From assembly GCA_963978545.1 (NCBI GenBank), contig OZ021732.1, positions 29,542,123 to 29,606,122 on the forward strand: a stretch of 64,000 nucleotides of DNA, given 5' to 3'. Every line of letters begins with the position of its first letter. Position 1 is the first letter of the stretch. Made by a program: the position numbers and the translations under genes. The notes under the pieces were generated by a model that searched no databases, was not told the DNA's origin, and saw only the letters and a list, made by a program, of their open reading frames with translations. This document shows, piece by piece, positions 54,451-64,000 of the stretch. This DNA is from Linyphia triangularis (Eukaryota; Arthropoda; Arachnida; Araneae; Linyphiidae).

Positions 54451-55220
54451 TAAATTTCTCATTGCCCTCTCTTTACAGCGAGAAATTTCACTTCCTTTGG
54501 TATTTATTTTCCTTTTGACTATTTTTCTCCTGAAAAGGAAATATTTAGTATAATTTGTAAAATCCAATTCAAAATTACACTATTGCGATGAGATATTGAA
54601 TATAAACTTGAATGTAACTTTCTCTTACCGTCTGATGTTCAGTGATTCCGGATGTATATTAATTTTTCGATATGAAATGAAATTGAAATTTGTCATTGCT
54701 CTCTCTTTACTATGAGAAATTTAACTTCCTTTGGTATTTATTATCCTTTTGACTGTTTTTTTCCTGAAAAGAAAATATTTAGCAAAATTTGTAAAATCCA
54801 ATTAGAAATTGCACTATTGCCATGAGAAATTGAATATTATTATAACTTTCTCTTACCGTCTGATGTCCAGTGATTCCAGATGTATATATTCACTTTGCGA
54901 TATGAAATGGAAGTGAAATTTCTCATTGCCCTCTCTTTACAATGAGAAATTTAATTTCCTTTGGTATTTATTTTCCTTTTGACTGTTTTTTCCTAAAAAG
55001 AAAATATTTAGTAAAATTTGTAAAATCGAATTCAAAATTACACTATTGCCATGAGGAATTGAATATTATTGTAACTTTTTCTTACCATCTAACGTCCAGT
55101 AATTCCGGATGTATATCGACTTTGTGACACCAATTGAAATTGAAATTTCTCATCGCCTTTCTTTTTGAATCAGAAATTTAACTTTCTTTTGTGATTTCCC
55201 TTTAGCTCTCCTGTTGTTCA

Positions 55221-56242
55221 CTATGAAAAAAAAAAAACTAGCAATAGTAATTAGATAATTGTATACGAAAATTTGTCGCATTATAGTCTAGTTATAAGTC
55301 AATAAATTAAAAACAATTTTAAAATAGTTAGGAATAAGAATTTATTTTTAATTCCTAGGTTTTTCGCATTTCATGAATATGTACAGAATTTTTTAATGTT
55401 GGCAAATGTATTTCAAAATATATTCAACTTATTTTTTACTTTACTTCTTATTGTTTAAATTTCAAACTAATAAGGTTAAAATATGTATTCGTACAGTACA
55501 ATTTTTTGATTTCTTGCTAAATATTAAATATACTTTGCGATACATTGCACTTAAAAATTGTTTGTTAATTTAAAGTAAATGAAACTTAACAACGATCCTA
55601 GGTTACAATAAGTTTTCAGCGCCTTTAATGATCACTAAACGTAATTAATACCATTTCATCATTTCTTTTAATTAAGTAAATAGTTCTGGTTTCTTTTTAA
55701 ATAATTGTTAAAGAAACGAAAATGACAAACAAAATTTCATCCAATAATCAATTATGAAAATTTCATAATTTTACCACCAAGAACATTCTTAGGAAGATTC
55801 TGCTTAACTTCCCACCACAAAACTGGTCTACTTTGTTATTTTACGATTTTTTTTAATTAAAAATATGATTGATTAATGGTTATTTACGTCACATTGAATT
55901 CGTATTCTATTAACATTACTTTAAAATAAATAATTTGTTTGGCTATTATTGGAATTTATAATCCAGCGCAATTTTGTCACCAGGCAATCTTGTTAAAATA
56001 TAATGACTGGAACTTTTTTTTCTTCCAAACAACGACGGGTTTAGCATTTCTCTAATTTATGCATATATTTTGTAAAAGGCGAAAAATTAGTGATAGTCTC
56101 GGTTTGAATTATAAAACTTTACCCTACTTATTATGATCTAAATGGATTCTATTTCGTATTCACCTCATCCTAAAGAAATAAATATGGTAATTTTCCGTTA
56201 AAGAGGGCAGTTGGCAATACGTAAAATATGGATAAAACTTTC
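55221..56242. other. AT-rich sequence right of the satellite
   Basis: No gene or repeat recognised. Confidence 0.5.
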
Positions 56243-56394
56243 AAGTACAGTACGGATTCTGCGCCAAGGTGATTTTCGCCAATAAATGGCAGCTACTGCC
56301 ATTTTTTTTAAATAATAAGTAAACTGCTCATGGTTTCCATAATTTGGCGTGGTCTTATGTAAGCAATTCTCGGCGGAGAATCCGTACGGTACTT
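56243..56394 (+). mobile_element. Short inverted-repeat element (MITE), copy 2 of 2
   Basis: Ends AAGTACAGTACGGATTCTGC (left) and AAGTACCGTACGGATTCTCC (right, reverse complement) are near-perfect inverted repeats of about 25 bp enclosing ~100 bp. There is no coding capacity. Related to 21010-21209. Confidence 0.75.
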
Positions 56395-58368
56395 CGAAAT
56401 GCCAACGGCCCCCTTTAGAGGAAAAGTACCATAAATATTAAAGTATCATTTCGTATCATGTTCACAAGGAGTGTGTTCATTTCAATCTTAAAATTCAATT
56501 TGAAAACGGGAATTCGTAGAACTTGCATAACTTTTCTCATCCAACAGGCTCATTCCTTGGCTTTGAAAGATTCTAGGCGCTTCCCCTTTACGAAATGTAC
56601 CGAATCCCAGATCTAGATAGGCTTGATGTTTGCGATTCTGAATTCAAATCAATTTGTAGGTTCCGGTTTATTTCCTCTTACTTTTTAATAATAATGGTAT
56701 TCGAGTGTATCAAAATTATACAAAGATTCTATGAAGAACAACTTACAGGACACAAGATGAGTTCCAGAGTGGAAAATCACCAATATGCATATCATACTCA
56801 ATTTACCGCTGGAAAATCTACACGACGACTGACAAAACAATGAAGCTTATAAAAGGTGCGCATTGTTGACAACTGTGAGGCTTTTTTCAATGCAACAAAA
56901 CTGAGCACAATTACAGTGTTAATATCATTTAATACCACATTGCTGATATTTATTATATTAAAATTGATATTGTTATTAAGTTATATGAAAAATGTTTTTC
57001 ATTAGTGAAACAAAATTATGCTTTCATATTAATATAGTTGTATTTTGCGCGAAATGCTGTATAATGGTCCAAATTTATATAACCATGATTATTAACATTA
57101 TGATTGGGTACTATAAGAACGGTTATGATTTTACCTCATCTCCAACATTGCATTGAAATGCATAAAAGGTTTTTTATGCAACGCGTATACGCGGATTAAA
57201 AATAACCCGAGCATAAAAATCGACATCCGAAATAATTAATGCTAAGCGTTAAAGCGTATTTCTAAAAAACCATAATATCGTACCATATTTTAAGTTTTTT
57301 ACCATTCAATTAACATTATAACAGACGCTTGAAAGTATGAATAAAGATGGAGCCACCTCCTTCACACCCTCAACTTTATAAGTGGATAATTATGTTTTTC
57401 AGTGTTGCCAATTGGCGGATAATTACCCGCAAACCGGTATTTTAAAGGTTGGCGGGTATTTTGGAGGGTAATTTGAAAATGAGGGTATTTGCGGGGTTTT
57501 TTTTCAAAAGGGGTGAATTTAAAAAAAAAAAAATACTATGGAAGAAGTATTTTTTCGAGTAATCTGATAATGTGAAGCTTGTGTTGAAGAGACAAAATTC
57601 ATTACAACACACCAGTAGGCGACGAAACACGAGATCTATTCAATTTAACCCCTACCCAGCAGTAATCTTTTCAGTTAGGTTACATCCATTTTTACGGTTT
57701 CCTGTCCCTCCTTATTTACCTTCGGGAGTTTTTTCACCAACCAATCTGGAAATGATGTTGAAAATGGTAGATAAATATAAAAATAATACAACTTTAACCG
57801 CAAGATTATTATTTTTTAAAAGAGTTGTAACTTAAGAGTGCAAGAAAAATACATATTGACGTTTAAGTCGGATTTATACGCTACCAGTCGAGATTCCAGT
57901 TTAGATCTCCAGCCATGACGTCATGTGACGTCACCAGGCTACTGGTTCCAGTAAACCAAACATTTTCTATTTACTATGTGAACGATGGGATATAACCAAC
58001 TACGTAAGACTCCGAAGAAAGATTTTTACATCTGAACGAAACGGAATATAAAAAAATGATGTCAATCTTACGACGAAATTATCATAAAAAAGACATAAAC
58101 ATAACATGATGACGTAACAATGGCGTTTCTAAAATATTAAGAGTACAATTTAGAATATATTGGGGGGGAAAAAGGGGGGGGGGGAGGGAATTCTTTTTAG
58201 AAGGACTTTAAATGGAGATTTTGCAGAAAATAACATTTTAGAACTTTAAAATTGGAGTTATTGCAATGAAACGGGTGCATTGTTCAGACTATGATAGTTT
58301 TGTCAATTCGAATAACCGTAATAATATAAGTAATAAACCATAGGCTGAGAGCCTATTGTAAGTTTAGG
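56395..58368. other. Non-coding sequence
   Basis: CAGTGTTGCCAATTGGCGGA at 57401 with GCGGGTAATTT-like echoes to 57500 looks like one end of a transposon without a visible partner. The CRE pair and a G run at 58176-58185 are also here. Confidence 0.45.
57916..57933. promoter_or_regulatory. Two tandem CRE-type palindromes (TGACGTCA)
   Basis: TGACGTCA at 57916-57923 and again at 57926-57933, 10 bp apart (one helical turn). This matches the consensus for CREB/ATF factors. Context is a short CG-richer stretch with CCAG/CTGG dyads and no gene nearby, so function is unproven and it could belong to a decayed transposon end. Confidence 0.4.
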
Positions 58369-58370
58369 TA

Positions 58371-60394
58371 CCGTAAAATGGGGTGAACCGGAACACTTTT
58401 CAACTTTCAAAGTAATAATCGGTTGTAATAAGATCGTTAAGGAACATATTTTTGACATAGAAACTTGGGTCTTACCTTCTTCTTTGAGAATCAACCCAAA
58501 AAATTTTGTAAACACTAGGACTTTAATTTATTTTTAACTTTTTCATGGTGTTCCGATTCACCCCGCAGAAAGGGGTGAATCGGAACACTCGTTACAATTT
58601 ATGTCTGATCTTATTTAAATGTTTACAGGGTGGCAAAAAAACAAATAATAATGCATTGTGGTAAATAGGAACACAAAATTATCATAAAAAAATCATTTAA
58701 TATGCCGGATAAAATTTGTGTTTGTCAATTATTGTTAAAACAAATCATATGTTTGAAAGCATATCAACTCTTATATAACTCTCCTATAACTCATCCAAAT
58801 ATAGTCATTAAAATTAAAAATTGCTTTTTAATCTACTTTATGCAGTGCTAGAAGTGTGGGTAGACGCGGGGTGACGCGTCCCCCCACTTTTCAAGAAAAT
58901 ACCCATGCGTCTCCCCACTTTTAAAATCACTGAAATCCATCCCGCCACTTTTAAAAGCACTCAATCCGCCTAAAAACAACTAATGAAAAATAACGTTAAC
59001 CTTTAAATGTAGTGATACTGTGAAAAAGTTATTTATTTTTATACTTGAAAACTTTAAAACTATTTATGGTATGCATATCATATTATTATAAAAATGTATT
59101 GTACTACTTTGGGGGTATAAAGGTATTATTATTTTAATAACAAATTGGTCAACTTAACAATTGGTCCAACTAACCAATTGGACACTTGGTCAACTTTTAA
59201 CTTTGGAGGAACTTTCTTTTCCTTTGAAGTTAAATTTCTATTCTTGTGTCATATAAAGACAAACTATTTTTTTTTTTTTTAGAATTCTTTATTAATTTAA
59301 TTTCATGAAGGTACGCACATTTATAAGTATTATTTAAAACTAAACAAACAGTTATGTATTTAACATTGAATTTTTACTTAACTTTATCTCTTACTTCCAA
59401 GTAAAAAAATTAAGTCGCTGAGTATTCATTAAAATAACAATAAATTTTGGACCCTCGTTTAATGTTAGGAAGTATAAATTATTTTTTACTAGTTAATATT
59501 TTTATTATAAATGGTGGGGAGGGGGGGGGGGGCATTTGTCACCAAATTTTGGGAGTCCCCCCACCTTTTTTTCACCACTTCTACCACTGACTTTATGTTT
59601 GCGTGTCGTATGACTCCAAATTCTTTAAAATATCTTGAAAAAGGAGAAAAGCATCCTCATTTGTTTCAGAAAATCTCTTCGTTCATAAGCGCTTTTTGTA
59701 AAACACACTTATATAGCAATAATGTTGTGGGTGTAAAACTTTTCTCATTTCATACATTTCATTCATACATTTTTCCATATAACTTAAAGATAACGAAGTC
59801 ATTTAGAGAAAAAACTACTGGAACAATCGGGTTTTCTGCCATGCGGAAACTAGGCTCCTCGTCTGACATTTATTCAAGCCTGCAATCTTGATTACTGTCT
59901 TGAAGAGAGTAATTAGACTCTTGTGTTGAACATAATCTTGCCAAAAACAGCTTTTTAATATCACTTTTCAAGTGTTCCGATTCACCCCGCAAATCTCAAA
60001 ATCGAGACGAGGCAAAACATAAAAATTCGTAAAATAAAAAGTTTTTAAAACCAAGTTAAATTAAGTATGGCATGCTGTTGTGGATGTTTATACTTATCTA
60101 AAAATATATTAGTTAAGCCTATAACTGGTACATGTTATTAATTACGGAATAAGTTTTGGAGAGGTTAAAACTCATTGGATTGTATGCACGCTGTTTCAGA
60201 ATTTTTTTTTTAAAAAAAGGACAGTGTTGAAAACCCCATAGTACATGTTCCAAGATTAAAAACATGTTAACCAAATGAAAAATATATATATAATTAATAA
60301 AACTGCTTTATTTGTGTAAAATAATAATTTCTTTGTAATTTCATGAAGTTTCGTTCCGATTCACCCCGCTGTTCCTATTCACCCCATTTTACGG
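58371..60394. mobile_element. TA-flanked DNA transposon derivative with GC-rich subterminal repeats
   Basis: Ends CCGTAAAATGGGGTGAACCG (left) and CCGTAAAATGGGGTGAATAG (right, reverse complement) form inverted repeats bordered by TA on both sides (58369-58370 and 60395-60396). The motif TTCCGATTCACCCC or its complement recurs inside at about 58551, 58575, 59975 and 60354. It forms a 17-bp perfect hairpin at 58548-58588. No transposase was recognised. Excluding the nested hAT insertion the element is about 1.27 kb. Confidence 0.75.
58843..59589. mobile_element. hAT-type non-autonomous element with perfect 8-bp target duplication
   Basis: Begins CAGTGCTAGAAGTG and ends CCACTTCTACCACTG, i.e. CAGTG...CACTG termini typical of hAT elements, with the inner GTCCCCCCAC motif also inverted. 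It is flanked on both sides by ACTTTATG (58835-58842 and 59590-59597), an exact 8-bp target site duplication. It lies inside the element at 58371-60394 and so inserted after it. Length 747 bp; no transposase. Confidence 0.88.
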
Positions 60395-60459
60395 TACTCC
60401 ATAGAACGTCATTTTGATTTATTTATTTTTTTAAATATAGAGAAGTTCTAGTAAATTAT

Positions 60460-60640
60460 ATGAATATACTGATATGCCGGGGGAAAATGGCCTAAACTGT
60501 TCAAAAATAAAAAAATTATTTGAGCTAAATGCGCCAAACATGTCTTAACTTCTCAAATAACGAGCATTTTGTTTATTTGGTTTTGATTTTTTTTATTCGA
60601 AAGTGAATATTATTTCCTTTTATTATTTCAGTAACGACTT
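60460..60640 (+). repeat. Dispersed repeat related to 16950-17180
   Basis: Diverged partner of the 17-kb copy, starting ATACTGATATGCCGGGGGAA and lying between the TIR element and the fold-back arm. Confidence 0.45.
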
Positions 60641-60841
60641 AAGAAGCTTGATGCAATCGAAAATCGAATAATTTCTTTATTATACTATTTGCAATTTTTT
60701 TCTAACTTCTGTCATAGTCCGGGGAATAGAGACTGAAAAAGGGGTCTTACCTTGCAAAAGGTTTTGTAGTTCTGATTTTTTAATATGTTATAAAGGTCGG
60801 TCCCGTGGTTTATAAACCAAGTTTTCGACCTCCTAACCCTT

Positions 60842-61737
60842 GTGCATTCTCAGTGGTGCACCAAAAACTGAGCCGTTTTTCAGTTTATACGTCATAACTC
60901 TTTGTCAATGCATCTTAGAAACAAACATTATACTCAAAAGTTGTAGAATATTAAATTATCTACAACTTTTGTATACTAAGTTTTTTTGTAAACCTATTAT
61001 GTAAATAGTTATGTCGCATCAAAGTCAAAACTTTTTCGTAAAAATGGTACTTTTTTAAGATTTGTGTCAAGTTATATCTTCATAATGGTACGTTTTAGAG
61101 AAAAAATTTGTGAATAAAAAATGTAGAGCAATAAATTTCCTATAAGTTTTCTATATAAACTTATTTTCTAGGACTAATAACAAAGGAGTTACTCTGTTTT
61201 GTGTATTTTCCGTGGTGCACCACAAACAAATACGTTTTTCAGTTTATAGATCATAACTCTTTTGCAATGCATTTTAAAAACAAACATTAAGTTTAAAAGT
61301 TGTAGAATATTAAATTTTCTAAAACTTTTGTGAACAATTTACTTTTGTAAAGCTATTATGTAAAGAGTTACGTAGCATCAAAGTAAACACTTTTTCGTAA
61401 AAATACTGCTTTTTTAAGTTTTTTGCCGAGTTTTTCAATTATATCTTCATAACAATAAGTCGTAGGGAAAAATATATTACACAAAAGTTGTAGATCTATA
61501 AATATGCTATAAGTTTTATACAAAAAAAGTTACTATCTAGGACTAATAACTAAGGAGCTACTCTTCTTTGAAGGTTTACGAGATGATAACCTATAATATT
61601 TTATGTATAGGTAGGGGTTTAAAAATAGCTTCTTACTGCATAGTCTGACAATTTTAATAAAAAATTAAAACAATATATATATAATACTAATGATAATGTA
61701 AAATAAAAAGTGGAAATATATTAAATAGATGCACCAA
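60842..61737 (+). repeat. Left arm of large inverted repeat, made of ~360-bp subrepeats
   Basis: Contains two diverged direct copies of a unit beginning near GGTGCACCA (60855 and 61214, period 359) and running through TTTTTCAGTTTATA, a poorly conserved AAAGTTGTAGAATATTAAA block and GGACTAATAAC. A third GATGCACCAAAAA motif lies at about 61729. The same sequence reappears inverted at 63186-64000. The outer boundary may lie nearer 60790, where GGTCGGTCCCGTGG starts a short self-complementary stretch, but I cannot fix it. Confidence 0.8.
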
Positions 61738-62058
61738 AAATTTCTGCATTCGGAAATAAAAATGAGAAATAAACTGCATTCAAGTGGTTGATTCTAAACT
61801 ACGTGGGGTACAGATCTTTTGAGATAAAATAGAAAAATCACAAGTCGGGTGGCATTAGTGACATGTAAAGGAATTCTTTTAATGACTCAGTTTCCGCAAA
61901 AACACCATATACTGTTGATTGAGATTTGCCACTGCCGAATTCAGGGTAGAAGATTAGAAGAACCGAAAAACCATTCTCAACCCTCCCCACCACTAACCAT
62001 CCCGACAGAATATCAACCACTCAGTGCAGTTACTTAATATTGGAATACATGCATTGTA
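61738..62058. other. Interior of fold-back structure upstream of the CXC frame, unassigned
   Basis: Less AT-rich than the arms. It is open in the same frame as the CXC gene from about 61849 to a TAA at 62035, so it may be decayed upstream coding sequence of that gene, but I recognise no motif in it. Confidence 0.3.
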
Positions 62059-62667
62059 ATGTTGGCTGCTTCATCATATCCAATATTACAGGAATTTGCA
62101 AAGATCGTCCTAGATCCTAATGCCAGTGTTTCAAGCATCACCGAAGCAGTATCAAACATTCTAGTTGCTCTCTTTGGTGGTCACAGGGCAACAACTTGAA
62201 ATGCTTTGCGTTATAAGCAATTTTCCAAATCAACAACTGGGAGCAAGTTAAATCTGTCAAAGCTACCTCCGACCCAAGAAGCTGCTACGCACCATGGCTT
62301 TCGCACATACCATCAAGTAAAGACATGGATGGGCCAATTGAAAAATCCTCTGGTCTGTGGGTGGAAGATGGACAGTAAAGGACTTCTTCCTATTACAACC
62401 ACCAGGGATTCAGCTCATCAATCAATTCTGACCTACATTTTCTGCCAGCGCAACATAGGATGCACTAAGACCTGCGGTTGTAGAAAGGCCGGTCTCAAGT
62501 GCTCCATAATATGTAAAAACTGTCATGGACAAACCTGTGACAATACAGCGAACATCATAATTGATGACAACGATGAAGACGACCCAACAGAACTCTTAAT
62601 TCAAGAAGTAGAGGAGGAACTAGCAGAGCCTTCGTGGCTAAACGAAACTAAATTTAAGAATTTATAA
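62059..62667 (+). pseudogene. Repeat-associated gene with C-terminal CXC-like cysteine-rich domain, interrupted by TGA
   Basis: One frame runs from an ATG at 62059 to TAA at 62665-62667 but is broken by a TGA at 62197-62199. The part after the TGA is 152 residues in an uninterrupted frame. It holds RYKQF near its start, a central SKLPPTQEAA / FRTYHQVKTW block, and PLVCGW followed by LLPITTT. Then comes a cysteine cluster (C80, C86, C90, C92, C99, C103, C106, C111, counting from the TTG at 62206) with the core CGCRKAGLKC, and an acidic tail (about 119-142). The cysteine core resembles a Tesmin/TSO1 CXC motif. From memory, proteins of this layout are multi-copy in arthropod and cnidarian gene sets; I cannot verify this here and I know no demonstrated function. 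The upstream stretch LAASSYPILQEFAKIVLDPN also fits that family, so the TGA probably disrupts an older, longer gene. A stop just upstream (62035-62037) means the true N-terminus is missing. It sits near the centre of a large inverted repeat. Confidence 0.65.
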
Positions 62668-62789
62668 GTTTTCTAAATTGTAAGTTTTATTGATATTACT
62701 ATTATTATATATATATACATTTTTATAATATTTATATTTTTTGATTTATAATACTATTATTTTAATACCTATATTGTTTTATTTTTTAT

Positions 62790-63190
62790 TAAATTTTTCA
62801 GGCTTGGCAGTAAGAAACTATTTTAATATTAGATCTTACCAAGTAACTCTTTTGTTATTAGTCCTATAAAATAACTTGGTATATAAAACGTAGCAAATTT
62901 AGGGTTCTACAATTTTTATGATATACTTTTATGGATATCATCTAAAAACTCGACAAGTATCTTAAAATGGAATTTTTACGAAAGAGTTTTTGCTTTGATG
63001 CTTTTCATACAATTTGTTTTTCATACAATAGTTCTACAAAACAAATTTTGCACATACATTTGTGGTAGAAAATTTAATACTCTACAACCTAAAATATAAT
63101 TTTTTCACCCTTTAAAATACAGTGAAAAAAGGATATGATCGATATACTGAAAAAAATTCAAAATTTCAGAATTCAGAAGGTTTTTGGTGC
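62790..63190 (-). repeat. Third, more diverged copy of the arm subrepeat, inside the right arm
   Basis: Shows the same order of motifs as the right arm (GGC-AGTAAGAAACTATTTT, TTATTAGTCCTA, TTTTTACGAAAGAGTTTTTG, TTTGATGC, GGTGCACC) but with more substitutions. The right arm therefore has one more subrepeat than the left. Confidence 0.6.
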
Positions 63191-64000
63191 ACCATGCCGA
63201 AAATGGTAAATTGATATTACCGTTATTGTATATAGATATATACATTATTTAATATATTTCCACTTTTTATTTTACATTATCATTAGTATTATGTAAACAT
63301 TGTTTTATTTTTTTATTAAAATTGTCAGACTATGCAGTAAGAAGCTATTTTTAAACCTCTACCTATACATAATATATTATAGGTTATCATCTCGTAAACC
63401 TTCAAAGAAGAGTAGATCCTTTTAGTTATTAGTCCTAGATAGTAACTTTTTGTATAAAAATTAGAGCAAATTTATAGATCTACATTTTTTGTTTAGTATA
63501 TTTTTCCCTGCGACTTATTGTTATGAAGATATAATTGAACAACTCGGCAAAAAACTTAAAAAAACAGCATTTTTACGAAAAAGTGTTTACTTTGATGCTA
63601 CGTAACTCTTTACATAATAGTTTTACAAAAGCAAATTGTTCACAAAAGTTGTAGAAAATTTAATATTCTACAACTTTTAAACTTAATGTTTGTTTTTAAA
63701 ATGCATTGCAAAAGAGTTATGATCTATAAACTGAAAAACGTATTTTTTTGTGGTGCACCACGGAAAATACACAAAGCAGAGTAACTCCTTTGTTATTAGT
63801 CCTAGAAAATAAGTTTATTTAAAAAACTTGTAGGAAATTTATTGCTCTACAACTTTTATTCACAAACTTTTTCTCTAAAACGTACCATTATGAAGATATA
63901 ATCAAAAAACTTGACACAAATCTTAAAAAAGTAGCATTTTTACGAAAAAGTTTTGACTTTGATGCGACATAACTATTTACATAATACGTCTACAAAAAAA
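63186..64000 (-). repeat. Right arm of large inverted repeat, cut by the window end
   Basis: Reverse complement of the left arm. GGTGCACCACGGAAAATAC at 63752 pairs with the left-arm motif at about 61214. CTACCTATACATAATATATT near 63360 pairs with about 61590-61615. The last bases of the window pair with about 60980, so roughly 140-200 bp of the arm should lie beyond the window. Near 63200-63250 this arm carries about 60 bp absent from the left arm. Confidence 0.8.

Larger units (their letters stand above)
46330..55220. repeat. Satellite array, ~228-bp monomer, about 39 copies
   Basis: A head-to-tail array of monomers recurring every 227-230 bp. Each contains in order a CATCTGATGTCCAGTGATT block, GGATGTATATTCACTTTGCG, GTGAAATTTCTCATTG, an 11-base spacer, CAATGAGAAATTT, CTTCCTTTGGTATTTATT, CCTTTTGACTGTTTTTCTCC, GAAAAGAAAATATTTAG, AATTTGTAAAATCCAATTC and GAGAAATTGAATATTATTG. 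Central copies are highly alike; those at 46330-47300 and after about 55080 are diverged. Frames of 60-84 codons recur because 228 is divisible by three, but most lack ATG and all hit a stop once per monomer, so I do not call them genes. Confidence 0.95.

Noticed and set aside
46838..55127. Some twenty open frames of 60-84 codons in the satellite (e.g. VFIILLTVFLLKRKYL type)
   Set aside because: They recur because the monomer is about 76 codons long and mostly begin at non-ATG codons; a stop falls in every monomer.
46330..55220. CRISPR-like regular spacing
   Set aside because: The whole ~228-bp unit repeats with no unique spacers, and the genome is eukaryotic; it is a satellite.
57401..57500. 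CAGTGTTGCCAATTGGCGG as a complete hAT element
   Set aside because: Only one end is visible; no inverted partner or target duplication was found.
59511..59891. 126-codon plus-strand frame
   Set aside because: It crosses the right boundary of the hAT insertion into the host element, so it cannot be an ancestral gene; no motif seen.

Overview
The window is AT-rich, repeat-dense eukaryotic DNA with almost no coding sequence. It is most likely a large arthropod genome. The style of the repeats (Helitron termini, hAT and Tc1/mariner derivatives, a CXC-type repeat gene) makes me think of an arachnid or spider, but that is inference and not shown directly. There is no sign of prokaryotic organisation: no operons, no ribosome-binding sites, and no open frame above about 215 codons.

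The one confident host gene is the first coding exon of a conventional protein kinase C, on the minus strand at 33617-33780. It carries the pseudosubstrate and the start of the first C1 domain and ends at a clean GT splice donor. The rest of that gene must lie at lower coordinates, so roughly 1-33600 is probably intron 1 of this gene or intron plus undetected small exons. The part above about 34 kb is upstream or intergenic.

Everything else I can support is mobile or repetitive DNA. From left to right these are: a TIR element (2959-3523); a TTAA-flanked element (6028-6759); a small TIR element (8106-8350); a deleted mariner with transposase remnants (9513-10036); a ~105-bp tandem array (10332-10775); a hAT-like MITE (11029-11400); a TA-flanked element (15592-16293); a Helitron with a nested MITE (20721-21873); duplicated blocks (25476-25822, 36343-37130); an inverted repeat around a TA tract (30262-31700); a perfect 168-bp palindrome (35014-35181); a LINE reverse-transcriptase remnant next to a Helitron end (39105-39946); and a hAT element with a near-perfect 8-bp target duplication (44504-45197).

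From about 46.3 to 55.2 kb lies a satellite of ~228-bp monomers, about 39 copies. It has an internal hairpin in each monomer, decayed edges and a ~2-kb higher-order duplication. On its right are a second copy of the 21-kb MITE (56243-56394), a ~2-kb TA-flanked TIR element with a hAT element nested inside it (58371-60394), and, at the right edge, a fold-back structure whose long inverted arms of ~360-bp subrepeats surround a broken gene with a CXC-like cysteine-rich domain (60842-64000, cut by the window end).

The elements do not form a pathway. The picture is one kinase gene whose flanks and long intron have been built up by several independent waves of transposition and tandem amplification.
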